This document shows positions 8,701 to 17,073 of a stretch of DNA of 64,000 bases, piece by piece. The translations under genes and the position numbers were made by a program. Position 1 is the stretch's first letter, and each line of letters opens with the position of its first letter. The stretch comes from JANLTP01 sp031363055 (lineage in GTDB: Bacteria; Pseudomonadota; Gammaproteobacteria; Burkholderiales; Burkholderiaceae_E), in the NCBI GenBank assembly GCA_031363055.1, contig JANLTP010000024.1, positions 1 to 64,000 of the forward strand. Direction: 5' to 3'. Below the pieces are notes generated by a model, which saw nothing but the letters and a program-made list of their open reading frames with translations, had not been told where the DNA came from and made no database searches.

Positions 8701-9186
8701 ATGCCCGCAATCGCAACCCGTTTCGATCTTGAGGATGTCGAGTGGCGACGCGTCACCGACCCGTCGTGTACTGCTTTCAAGGTGGATTTCGAATACAGCC
8801 TGTTGGGCTACGACCTTGCAAGCGGTCGACTCGACATGCTGCTTCGATATGGCGACGGCGGTCACTGTCGGCGTCACCGCCACATCGCATCGACGGCAAC
8901 ACTGGTGCTCGAGGGCGAACAGTTTCTGAACGAGATGCGGCCTGACGGCACAACCCGATCGAGCCATCGTCGCAAGGGTGACTATGCCCTGGCCGCCGGC
9001 GACGCTTATCCGCACGATGAATGGGGCGGCAAGAACGGCGGAACAATACTGCTGTCAATGTCCGCGCCAGACGGGCTGCTGTTTGAGTATTTCGACGAGA
9101 ACATGGCGAATCCTTGGACGCTCTCGATTCAGGAGTACGTCGACAGTTGGGACCGCAGAGCCGTCTATGGCGCATCGAAGAACTGA
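8701..9186 (+). CDS. cupin domain protein
   Basis: A 161-residue protein. The central part has a cupin motif, GGHCRRHRHIASTATLVLEGEQ in outline: a metal-binding HxH, a later Glu and a turn Gly. A second strand block with DAYPHDEWGGKNGG carries another His. Cupins of this size include dioxygenases, isomerases and sensors; this one resembles small ChrR-like or acetophenone dioxygenase-like cupins, but the activity is not determinable. It stands alone, divergent from the lyase gene. Confidence 0.75.
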   Translation: MPAIATRFDLEDVEWRRVTDPSCTAFKVDFEYSLLGYDLASGRLDMLLRYGDGGHCRRHRHIASTATLVLEGEQFLNEMRPDGTTRSSHRRKGDYALAAGDAYPHDEWGGKNGGTILLSMSAPDGLLFEYFDENMANPWTLSIQEYVDSWDRRAVYGASKN

Positions 9187-9406
9187 AAATTTCGGGCCGA
9201 TCGTCGGGCGGCGCCTTCGCGATGAGTCGATATAGCTAAGCAGCGGCGCCCGGGTCGCTACCGAACTAACTGAGCCTACTTCGCGGGGGACCGTCTGAGA
9301 GCCTCAAAGTAGCGTGGCGCTGCGCTCATAGCCTTGGATTTTGGTTGGGTCACGCAGACCACGTAGGCCAATCAGGCAGTTGCCCGTCGGCATAGGGGGC
9401 CGGCTG

Positions 9407-11002
9407 TCAGTCGGGTCCGTTATGACTCGACGTCGGCGCAAATTCGGCTGCCAACCGCAGATCCTCAAGCCAGCGCGCATAGGCGTCGGCCCGCTCTTCG
9501 GGTTCCAGACGCAGCAGTGCGGAGGGGTGCAATGTGATCAGCACCGGTCGGCCATCAGATCGCTGGCGCCAGCGACCCCGCTCGCTCAGGATCGCTAACG
9601 TCTCCCCGAGCAATGAGCGCGCCGCAGTTGCACCCAGTGCCACGATTGCTTCGGGCTGCACCAGCACGATCTCGCGTTCGAGCCAGTCCAGACAGACGGC
9701 GGCTTCGCTTTGCGCCGGGGTCTTGTGAATCCGTCGCTTGCCGCGCAGCTCATACTTGAAATGTTTGACTGCATTGGTCACGAAGACATGCTCGCGCGCC
9801 CAGCCAAGTTCTTTCATGGCGCAATTGAACAGTTGACCGGCCGGACCAACGAACGGCGATCCGCGCAGATCTTCCTGATCGCCCGGCTGCTCGCCGACGA
9901 ACATCAGGCGCGACGGCATCGGCCCCTCACCAACCACCGATTGGGTCGCCAACTCGCCGATCGGGCAGGCGCGACAGCGGTTGGTGGCCTCACGCATCTC
10001 GAAGGCGTTGTTCGGTAGCTGATCAAGACCCGCCAGCGGCGAGGCACGCGCTACCGTTCCTGGCCGCCGCTTGATCGGCTCGCTTGCGTGTTGCTCGAGC
10101 ATGGCTGAAGTGCGTTCCGGTGCCTGCCGCGAAAGTTCGTCGATCAGCATCGCTTCGGGCAAATTCTTCCAATAACGCTTGGGCATTTCCTTTTGCATCA
10201 TCTTCATCTTCAAGCGGGCCGGATTAAAAATGTTGCGGTAGTAGGTGAGCCAGAGTGTTTCACCGGCATCGGCGGGCGGCGCCTGATCGCGTGACACACC
10301 CGGTCCGAACGTCAGTTGCGTGCCTTGCCATCGCACACAGAGGCGCGGCGTCAGGATCGCCCAGCGCATTTGCGCGAAGCGACGCATGAAAAATGGTGCG
10401 GTAGCGGCGACGATATGGTGTTCGGGCTCGAACCAGGCGACGTGCAGTGGCTCGGCCATCGGTGTGTCGTTGTCGCCGCCGACATCGAAGTGCCGGGCCG
10501 TCAGCGGATCGACGACAGGATCGCCGACAGGATCGCCGACTGGATCATCAACGGGCCCGTCGATCCGCCGGAACCGCACGAAGGCCTTCATCTTGTGCTG
10601 ATCGCGGCGTACCGCCTGCGCCATCTGCTGCAGCAGCAGCCAGTCGGCGTCGAGCGGATCGGATCGCAAACGCGCGTCGCGTTGCATGCGCCAGAGCAAA
10701 CGGTAGAGCAGGGCGAAACGATCGGGGTCGCGATGCAGGATGACAGTTTCGCAAAGGCTCACGAACGCAGACGGTGCGCTGAGTTGGGCAGTGCGCGTCG
10801 CATTCGAGGTGGCAGCGCCTGCTGACAGTGCCTTGATTGCCGACGGTGCCTCGAGTTCATTGGCTGCGAATAGATCAGAGTGGTCCGAGCGGCTGGTCTG
10901 CCAGACCACCTGCTCCGGCGCAACGCCAGCGCCTGCAAGATCGCGACACGCTTGTCGAAACGCGTCGAGATCGGTTTCACCGGGTAGAGTGATCAGCCGC
11001 AT
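9407..11002 (-). CDS. DUF4130 / UdgX-type uracil-DNA glycosylase fusion
   Basis: A 531-residue protein. The N-terminal ~300 residues match the DUF4130 protein linked to radical SAM partners. The C-terminal ~190 residues are a family-4-like uracil-DNA glycosylase, with GEQPGDQED, SPFVGPAG and HPSALLR. The insertion KRRIH near residue 420 is the UdgX hallmark; in mycobacterial UdgX that His binds uracil-DNA covalently. The protein is therefore predicted to cap uracil sites rather than simply excise the base. It lies 45 bases downstream of the radical SAM gene, in the same operon under a LexA box. A 12-bp tandem repeat encodes a DPVGDPVGDPVVDP-type linker near residue 155. Confidence 0.92.
   Translation of the reverse strand: MRLITLPGETDLDAFRQACRDLAGAGVAPEQVVWQTSRSDHSDLFAANELEAPSAIKALSAGAATSNATRTAQLSAPSAFVSLCETVILHRDPDRFALLYRLLWRMQRDARLRSDPLDADWLLLQQMAQAVRRDQHKMKAFVRFRRIDGPVDDPVGDPVGDPVVDPLTARHFDVGGDNDTPMAEPLHVAWFEPEHHIVAATAPFFMRRFAQMRWAILTPRLCVRWQGTQLTFGPGVSRDQAPPADAGETLWLTYYRNIFNPARLKMKMMQKEMPKRYWKNLPEAMLIDELSRQAPERTSAMLEQHASEPIKRRPGTVARASPLAGLDQLPNNAFEMREATNRCRACPIGELATQSVVGEGPMPSRLMFVGEQPGDQEDLRGSPFVGPAGQLFNCAMKELGWAREHVFVTNAVKHFKYELRGKRRIHKTPAQSEAAVCLDWLEREIVLVQPEAIVALGATAARSLLGETLAILSERGRWRQRSDGRPVLITLHPSALLRLEPEERADAYARWLEDLRLAAEFAPTSSHNGPD
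10506..10553. repeat. 12-bp tandem repeat inside the DUF4130-UdgX gene
   Basis: About four 12-base units of the ggatcgccgaca type lie in frame and encode repeated (G/V)DP(V) residues. Because the unit is a multiple of three, copy-number change would alter linker length without a frameshift. Confidence 0.7.
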
Positions 11003-11047
11003 GATCGCCGAGTACGCTCTTGAACCACGTCAGCATGAAACACCACG

Positions 11048-12316
11048 CTACTCGAACAGGCTGGCCTGTTGAGCTGTACGAAGCGGTCGCAGCGTCCGTA
11101 CCAGTTGTTCGCTGTCGAGCGCGCTGTCCGGCTTGTGGCCGTCGAGCAGTACAAACGGCAACACCTTCTTGAGCGGCACGTGCAGCCGCGCCAGATCGTC
11201 GGCGTGCACCCTGCGCTGGCGCCGTGCCTGCAGAATGCGACCGACCGCCTTGACCCCGAGACCCGGCACGCGCAACAGCATTTCTTTCGGGGCACGATTC
11301 AGATCGACCGGAAAACGTTCGCGATGTGCGAGCGCCCAAGCCAGCTTCGGATCGATATCAAGATCGAGCATGCCGGCATCGCCAGCGACGATCTCATCAT
11401 GTTCGAAACCGTAGAACCGCATCAGCCAATCGGCCTGGTAGAGCCGGTGTTCGCGCACCAGCGGTGGCGATTGCAACGGCAGTGCCGAAGAAGAATCCGG
11501 AATCGGACTGAATGCCGAATAGTAAACCCGCTTCAGGCGGTAGGCGCCGTACAAATTCGCGCTCGTGTTCAGAATGATGCGGTCGCTCGCGGCGTCGGCG
11601 CCGACCATCATTTGTGTGCTCTGGCCGGCCGGCGCGAAGCGCGGCGCCTTGGCGCGCCGCGGCGGCAACGCAGTTTGCGCGCTGGCCGGCACCAGCTTGG
11701 CCGCTTGTTTGGCGTCGTCGATGTGTACGGCCAGACGCGCCATCGAGCGGCGGATCGCTGCACCGTCCTTTTCGGGCGCGAGATCGGCCAGACCCTGCAC
11801 GGTCGGCAACTCGATATTGATGCTCAGGCGGTCCGCAAAACGGCCAGCCCGCTCGAGCAGCTCGGGAGATGCGTCGGGAATCGTCTTCAGATGAATGTAG
11901 CCGCGAAAATCGTGATCTTCGCGCAGACAACGGGCGACCTCAACCACTTGTTCCATCGTGTAGTCAGGACTCTGAATAATGCCCGAACTCAGGAACAAAC
12001 CCTCGATGCAATTGCGCCGATAGAAGTCGAGCGTCAGCGCCACCACCTCGGGCGCCGTGAAGCGCGCACGCGGCACATTGCTCGAAACACGGTTCACGCA
12101 GTACAGGCAGTCGTAGACGCAAAAGTTGGTCAACAAGATTTTGAGCAGCGAGATGCAGCGACCGTCGGGCGCATAACTGTGGCAGATGCCCGAGCCCTCG
12201 GTCGAGCCAAGCCCGCGCCCGCCGAGCGAGTGGCGCTTGGTGGTGCCACTCGAGGCACACGAGGCATCGTACTTGGCGGCGTCGGCGAGGATCGACAGCT
12301 TTTGATCGAGAATCAT
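11048..12316 (-). CDS. putative DNA modification/repair radical SAM protein
   Basis: A 422-residue protein of the radical SAM family that is genetically linked to UdgX-type glycosylases. The [4Fe-4S]-binding CxxxCxxC is in FCVYDCLYCVN near residue 62. The C-terminal region has a helix-hairpin-helix (LLRVPGLGVKAVGRIL near residue 330), a DNA-binding element. The last residues QASLFE resemble the beta-clamp-binding consensus QL(S/D)LF. The start at 12316 is chosen because it lies just after an AAGG and downstream of a LexA box; the longer open frame would begin inside that box. The reaction is not known. Confidence 0.9.
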   Translation of the reverse strand: MILDQKLSILADAAKYDASCASSGTTKRHSLGGRGLGSTEGSGICHSYAPDGRCISLLKILLTNFCVYDCLYCVNRVSSNVPRARFTAPEVVALTLDFYRRNCIEGLFLSSGIIQSPDYTMEQVVEVARCLREDHDFRGYIHLKTIPDASPELLERAGRFADRLSINIELPTVQGLADLAPEKDGAAIRRSMARLAVHIDDAKQAAKLVPASAQTALPPRRAKAPRFAPAGQSTQMMVGADAASDRIILNTSANLYGAYRLKRVYYSAFSPIPDSSSALPLQSPPLVREHRLYQADWLMRFYGFEHDEIVAGDAGMLDLDIDPKLAWALAHRERFPVDLNRAPKEMLLRVPGLGVKAVGRILQARRQRRVHADDLARLHVPLKKVLPFVLLDGHKPDSALDSEQLVRTLRPLRTAQQASLFE

Positions 12317-12329
12317 CACCTTAGTATAG

Positions 12330-12345
12330 CTGTATGTAAATACAG
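12330..12345 (-). promoter_or_regulatory. LexA box (SOS operator)
   Basis: The 16-base site fits CTGT-N8-ACAG exactly with an AT-rich centre, the beta/gammaproteobacterial LexA consensus. It lies 14 bases upstream of the radical SAM start, next to a TATACT sequence that could be the -10 box. Damage-inducible expression of the radical SAM-UdgX operon is inferred. Confidence 0.85.
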
Positions 12346-12370
12346 TCATACGACTAGGGTCTTTTGCTGA

Positions 12371-12736
12371 CTGACTGAAACTTGCGAGGTCTTAGCCGAA
12401 TTTCAGCCAGCGCTTCTTTCAAGCCGAGAACCCACCCAACGAAGCCCGAACCGCACCAAAATCACGGCGCGCCATCGACACCAAAATGTGCTCGATCACC
12501 GCGAAGGTGATAAGGCTCAGCAACAGTTGCAGCACCTTACCCAGGATCGCCCAGGCGGCACCGCTGACGAGATGATTGAATTGCGTGATGAGCGCGCGAG
12601 AGTAACAGCGATCGAGCTTAACGATTCCCAAAACGACTTGATCAAAATGGCAATGACTCATTATTTACGCAGCGATAATTTCGAACCGTTAAATCATGTG
12701 GAAATGCTTTTCACAATGAGTACGCATCGCTCTGCT
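12371..12736. other. no firm gene; weak membrane ORF on the minus strand
   Basis: About 370 bases lie between the radical SAM promoter and the oxidase operon. A minus-strand reading frame at 12419-12661 (80 residues) has one hydrophobic segment (LGKVLQLLLSLITF) and a faint resemblance to the start of a polysaccharide flippase. It has no ribosome-binding site and could be a remnant or chance. Nothing else is supported. Confidence 0.35.
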
Positions 12737-13408
12737 TTACAAGCGGACTGATGGTTTTGGCCTTCCGAGGTTCAGCAACCAGACTGCCGCGACGACAATC
12801 GCAATCCATATGAGCGCGACACCCAGAAAGTGTTGATCATCGAGCAGATAGGCATTGCATAACCGGGTCGTCGAATCCTGGTAAAGCGTACCGACCACGG
12901 CCATCATCGGTAACAGATTGCCAAGAAAGAAGGCTTGAACAACAGTTCCTGCTCGCTGCCACGACAGTCGCATGGCGGCGCCGATGGCGACTAACGAGAG
13001 CAGCTTCAATAGCTCGATGCGCCAGTCGGCCAGCGCAAGATCGAGCACGATCGGCACCATCAGTATGGTCAGTGTGATGGCGCTTGCGAAAAGGCCGGCG
13101 ATGCCTAACTCATTGCATTGTTGTAACGCCACTATCAAACGCCTGAACCGGGTTCCGTCGAGCAAGGAAGGTTCGAGCAGCGCACCGTCGGGCAAGGAGC
13201 GTTCAAGGAGCACACTGCCGAGTAGCGCGCCCGCTAGCAACATGCCGTTGTACTGGACCAGCATGTGGGCAGACATGCTGGACTCACTTGCCGACCGCAC
13301 CGGCGGTAACATCAGCACCATCAGCAAGCCGGCGCCGAGGGCGGATTGATAACCGGCACTGATGGGCCACCTTACGCTGGTTGGTCTCAGAAGTTGGCGT
13401 TGCAGCAC
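12737..13408 (-). CDS. integral membrane protein at the end of the oxidase operon
   Basis: About 223 residues with roughly five or six membrane segments and the motif SAHMLVQYN. This resembles the SAHMLQH region of CtaG-type cytochrome oxidase assembly proteins, so a role in copper delivery is plausible; the similarity is short. The start is uncertain: GTG at 13408, overlapping the SCO1 stop by 22 bases, keeps the first membrane segment whole, whereas the first internal ATG at 13321 would cut it. It is the last gene of the operon. Confidence 0.65.
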   Translation of the reverse strand: MLQRQLLRPTSVRWPISAGYQSALGAGLLMVLMLPPVRSASESSMSAHMLVQYNGMLLAGALLGSVLLERSLPDGALLEPSLLDGTRFRRLIVALQQCNELGIAGLFASAITLTILMVPIVLDLALADWRIELLKLLSLVAIGAAMRLSWQRAGTVVQAFFLGNLLPMMAVVGTLYQDSTTRLCNAYLLDDQHFLGVALIWIAIVVAAVWLLNLGRPKPSVRL

Positions 13409-14016
13409 TTGAGCGATAGCGCATATGCGAGCGCAGCGTCGAGTTCGGTTTCGTCGAAAATGCGCGACAGGCGGCCGTGTTCGTCGATGATCATCAACGC
13501 GGCGTTGTGTTCGTAGCCGCCGAATCCATCGGGCACGACGACCACCTTGAATGCTTGCAGCAATCGCCGTAACTCGTGTTGATCGGGTACGCTGGCGAAC
13601 TGCCAGCGGCGCGGATCTGCCGCCCATCGCAATGCGTACTGTTGCAGTGTTGTCGTGTCGTCATGCTTCGCATCGAAGCTGATCGACAGCAACCTCACGC
13701 CCTCCAACTGTTTTACTTCGATCGTGCGCTGCAGTTGTTGGAAGCTGCTGCCGAGTGCCAGGCAGATACTGTTGCACCGAGTGTAGATGAAAGATGCGAG
13801 GGTGACCTGTCCGGGTTTGGCAAGAACATCGCGCAAGTCCCGGCCTGTCAGTGAGGGTCCTTCGAGTTTGGCGCTGGGCGATGCGACCGGATGGTTCAAT
13901 ATGGCAAGTCGTCGTGCACCCTCGGCAGTCCAGACCTGAAAACCCTCGGTCAGCCAGGACGCGCAGGCCACGCCCAACACGGCAATAACGAGGGTGACGA
14001 TGGCCGTACGCAGCAT
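13387..14016 (-). CDS. SCO1/SenC copper chaperone
   Basis: A 209-residue thioredoxin-fold protein with one N-terminal membrane anchor. It has the copper-binding CxxxC in YTRCNSICL (the usual Pro after the first Cys is Asn) and the conserved His in GYEHNAALM. SCO proteins deliver copper to the oxidase on the periplasmic side. It lies 20 bases downstream of the cytochrome c gene in the cbb3-type operon, which fits that role. Confidence 0.9.
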   Translation of the reverse strand: MLRTAIVTLVIAVLGVACASWLTEGFQVWTAEGARRLAILNHPVASPSAKLEGPSLTGRDLRDVLAKPGQVTLASFIYTRCNSICLALGSSFQQLQRTIEVKQLEGVRLLSISFDAKHDDTTTLQQYALRWAADPRRWQFASVPDQHELRRLLQAFKVVVVPDGFGGYEHNAALMIIDEHGRLSRIFDETELDAALAYALSLKCCNANF

Positions 14017-14036
14017 CGCGCGCCTGACCCTGACAC

Positions 14037-14654
14037 TTACGGCGCCTTGGCGCCGAGCGACTTCAATTCGGCACCTCCGGCATAAGGCGCCGAACGCGAA
14101 CTGGCCTTGCGTTCACGCTCGAACAGTTCGGGCTTGATCATGGCCGCTCGGTTCGACCATTGGGCGCGAATATGGCTGGACACTGCGGCCAGTTCGCCAT
14201 CATTGAGTTGCTTGAACGCCGGCATGTTGCCTTTGTAGACCGTGCCTGCAACACTGATTTCACCGTCAACACCATGCAGCAAAATATTGACAATGATGCG
14301 TTCATCGCCGAGTACCCACTCTGACCCGTCGAGCGGCGGGAATACACCGGGCAAGCCCTTGCCATGGGTCTGATGACAGGCAACGCAGTTGGCAACGTAG
14401 ATCTGTTTGCCATCGAATACACCGGCGGCGGTGGCAGTGCCAGGGCGCAGGTCCGCGAGGGTGCGGCGGTCGCCCCATTCAGGCGCGCCGGGTTCGTCGG
14501 AAAAAAGGATGTAGCCAGCGCCGAACAGCAGCATCGCCAACATCGCCGCGGCAGCTAGTAACGGGATTGGCTGGCTGCGTTCCGTCGGATCAACCCGCTC
14601 GCGCTGGTGCGATGTTTGATGCGCAGGTACTTCAGAGGTGGTGTCTTGTGGCAT
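14037..14654 (-). CDS. membrane-anchored monohaem cytochrome c (CcoP position)
   Basis: A 205-residue protein with a charged N-terminus, one membrane helix (about residues 31-52) and a single haem c site, CVACH, with a Met ligand candidate in GNMPAFKQL. It occupies the CcoP position of a cbb3 operon. Canonical CcoP is larger and has two CxxCH sites; only one is present here. It starts 5 bases after the CcoO stop, so translational coupling is likely. Confidence 0.88.
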   Translation of the reverse strand: MPQDTTSEVPAHQTSHQRERVDPTERSQPIPLLAAAAMLAMLLFGAGYILFSDEPGAPEWGDRRTLADLRPGTATAAGVFDGKQIYVANCVACHQTHGKGLPGVFPPLDGSEWVLGDERIIVNILLHGVDGEISVAGTVYKGNMPAFKQLNDGELAAVSSHIRAQWSNRAAMIKPELFERERKASSRSAPYAGGAELKSLGAKAP

Positions 14655-14659
14655 GTTGT

Positions 14660-15250
14660 TCAGAGCTTGGGTGCCGCCGGCAATACCGGATAGGTGTGGT
14701 CCAAAGCCTGCAGGTACTTGACGAGGTCGATGGCGTCCGGTGAGGCCACCACGACCTTGCCGTTCGGTGCTGCGCCTGGTGGCAAGGTCACTACCAGCTC
14801 ACCTTCATCGGCGGCCAACTTGACGCGAAACAGAAACGGATACGCAGGCATGATCGAGCCCGGCGTGTAGGCGCGTGGCTGATACAGGTGACCGAGGTGC
14901 CAATCGCGGCTCGGCTGGCGCGCGCCGATGTTGAAGAGATCGGGTCCAGTGCGCATCGAGCCCAGCAGATGCGGCCGGTCGAATGAATAATCGGCTGGCA
15001 CCGAAGGCCGGCCCCAGCCACGTGCGGCGTCCGGTCCGGCCTTGCGGTCGCGCGGCTGCTGGCTGTGGCAGTACACGCAGCCATTGGCGATGTAGACCGC
15101 GCGGCCTCGAGCCTGCTGATCGGTGTAGGGTTTGAGTTGCGGCGGCGGCACGATATCGCTCACCTGCACATAGGGCAGCATAACCAGCGCCGCTGTGGCG
15201 ATGCCGAGTGCGACCATGGCGCCGCCGACCAACTTGATTTCGCCATCCAT
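14660..15250 (-). CDS. ccoO: cbb3-type cytochrome c oxidase subunit II
   Basis: A 196-residue monohaem cytochrome c with an N-terminal membrane helix, ANGCVYCHSQQPRD and the FixO/CcoO features RTGPDLFNIG and PGSIMPAYPFL (Met ligand). It passes electrons from the third subunit to the CcoN haems. It begins 3 bases after the CcoN stop codon. The protein matches the family length and looks intact. Confidence 0.92.
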   Translation of the reverse strand: MDGEIKLVGGAMVALGIATAALVMLPYVQVSDIVPPPQLKPYTDQQARGRAVYIANGCVYCHSQQPRDRKAGPDAARGWGRPSVPADYSFDRPHLLGSMRTGPDLFNIGARQPSRDWHLGHLYQPRAYTPGSIMPAYPFLFRVKLAADEGELVVTLPPGAAPNGKVVVASPDAIDLVKYLQALDHTYPVLPAAPKL

Positions 15251-15253
15251 GGT

Positions 15254-16888
15254 TCAGATTACCTTGGGTTGCCAGAACAACGCGGCGCCGGCGCGCTGTG
15301 GCCCGAAGCGCAGTGCCATCGCCATGAAGTGGCCGACGAATACGAAGTGCCCCAGGGTCATCAATGCGCCGCCAATGCTGCGTGATTGCAGGTAGGGCAG
15401 GGTCACCGCCACCGATTCCATAAACGGTCGGGTGGCGTCGAGCATGGCCTGACCTTGTAGCCAGCCGCCGATACTCAAACCCACAAAGTAGATCGCGATG
15501 CCCAATGACACCAACCAGAAGTGCAGCGTGATCAATTTCGGATAAGGCCACTCCCAGTTCAATACGCGCGGCAGCATGAAGTAGAAGGCGCCGAACAATA
15601 CCATCGACACGAAGGCGTACATGCCCAGGTGCGCATGCGCGACCGTGAAGTGCGTGAAGTGGGTGATGGTGTTGATGCTGCGCAAAGATTCCAGTGAGCC
15701 CTGCACCGATGAGGCGAAGTACATCAGTCCACCGAACATCATGAAGCGCAAGGTTGGTGAGTAACGCGCCAGGTGCATCTGCCCCTGCATCGTACCGGCC
15801 TGATTGATCGTGAAAGCCAGCACCGGAATGATCATCATCATGCTTTGAACAATCGACAGTGTGGTCAGCCAGCCTGGAACGGGTCCGCCGATCAGATGGT
15901 GGCCACCGACCTGGCCGTAGAAGAACGCCAGAGTCCAGAAGCCAAGCAGCGAGAGGTTGTAAGAGCGAACGGGCCGGCCGATAATCTTGGGCAGAAAATA
16001 ATAGATCGCGCCCACCGCGACTGGCGTGAACCACAGACCCAGCGCGTTGTGGCCGTACCACCAGTTGGTGGTTGCTTGCTGCACTCCGGTATGCACGCCG
16101 GGCAGTTTGCCGACGATGTAGAGCAGCGCGATCCACAGCAACGCAGCGACGAAGTACCAGACGCTGACATACAGATGCTCGACCTTTCGGTTGACCAGCG
16201 TAAACAGGACGCTGGCGATGATCAGCACGAAGCCGAGCACCAGGAAGATACCAATCTGCCAGGGAATTTCCAGGTACTCCATGCCGTCGGTCCAGCCTAT
16301 TGCGATGGCGCCGATGCCCGCCGCAACGCCGACGTTAATCAGGGTACCGCCGAGCATGGACCAAATCGCACCGTAAAGCTGGGTGCGCAGCAGGCGCGGC
16401 AGCAGCCAGATGATGATGCCCAGCGCACCATTGGTGGACCAGCCGTAGATAACGGCGTTCAGGTGCACGGTGCGAATACGTCCAAAACTGAGCCACGCAT
16501 CGTTGACCAGCCAGTCGGGTTCGTGCAGCTTGATGGATGCGACCAGTCCGGCGACCGATCCGATCAACAACCAAAAGCAGGCGAACGCCAGAAACATGAA
16601 GACCGGAAAGGCGCTGGATTGATCAGCGGCAACCCGGTCGGACACTTCGGTGAGATCGGCTGGAACGACCGGGTCGTCGCGCGCAACGACGGCCTTCTGC
16701 ATCGATGCCTGCACCTGCAAGGTGAGCGCTGGGTCATCGACGCGGCCAATCTCGCCACGCTCGAAAATAACCGATGCGGCCCTCGGGTTCTCGATGAGCA
16801 AACCCTGGCGCAATGACCAGATAAAGGCAAACAGGCCGATGATCGACAACAGGAAGGCGCCCAACAGGCTGATGAGAGCGCTGTCCAT
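15254..16888 (-). CDS. ccoN: cbb3-type cytochrome c oxidase subunit I with CcoS-like N-terminus
   Basis: A 544-residue membrane protein. The catalytic core has the haem ligand His in RTVHLNAVIYGW, the CuB ligands in YGHNALGLW and GQVGGHHLIG, and FTVAHAHLGMYAF for the remaining haem ligands. It reduces O2 to water and pumps protons. About 60 residues before the core form one helix followed by SLRQGLLIENP and an acidic end, which looks like the small assembly protein CcoS fused in front. The start at 16888 is chosen from that similarity; no ribosome-binding site is obvious, and the frame stays open to 17032. It is the first gene of the operon ccoN-ccoO-cytochrome c-SCO1-membrane protein. Confidence 0.92.
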   Translation of the reverse strand: MDSALISLLGAFLLSIIGLFAFIWSLRQGLLIENPRAASVIFERGEIGRVDDPALTLQVQASMQKAVVARDDPVVPADLTEVSDRVAADQSSAFPVFMFLAFACFWLLIGSVAGLVASIKLHEPDWLVNDAWLSFGRIRTVHLNAVIYGWSTNGALGIIIWLLPRLLRTQLYGAIWSMLGGTLINVGVAAGIGAIAIGWTDGMEYLEIPWQIGIFLVLGFVLIIASVLFTLVNRKVEHLYVSVWYFVAALLWIALLYIVGKLPGVHTGVQQATTNWWYGHNALGLWFTPVAVGAIYYFLPKIIGRPVRSYNLSLLGFWTLAFFYGQVGGHHLIGGPVPGWLTTLSIVQSMMMIIPVLAFTINQAGTMQGQMHLARYSPTLRFMMFGGLMYFASSVQGSLESLRSINTITHFTHFTVAHAHLGMYAFVSMVLFGAFYFMLPRVLNWEWPYPKLITLHFWLVSLGIAIYFVGLSIGGWLQGQAMLDATRPFMESVAVTLPYLQSRSIGGALMTLGHFVFVGHFMAMALRFGPQRAGAALFWQPKVI

Positions 16889-17073
16889 CAGACGCTGTCG
16901 ATTGCGAGTTGCGGTAACACTGCACTGAGCGATGCGGATGCTTGCATCCGTGAAGCATACCTGCGGCCGTTGTCGGGCGTCTGTGCGCTGGCGTACAGAC
17001 AAAGTCGCTATCTGCTGCTCGGTAACCAGCACCGTTTGCGGAACTTACGACGCTGAGCGAGGCTCCGCGGCCG

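Noticed and set aside
12347..12349. Upstream ATG as start of the radical SAM protein
   Set aside because: It would begin inside the LexA box; the ATG at 12316 has a better context and matches the family N-terminus.
11069..12370. 433-residue open frame on the plus strand opposite the radical SAM gene
   Set aside because: It is a shadow of a GC-rich coding gene with no family motifs; the minus strand has clear radical SAM and helix-hairpin-helix motifs.
15773..16816. 347-residue plus-strand frame opposite ccoN
   Set aside because: Low-complexity charged sequence with no motifs, antisense to an evident oxidase gene.
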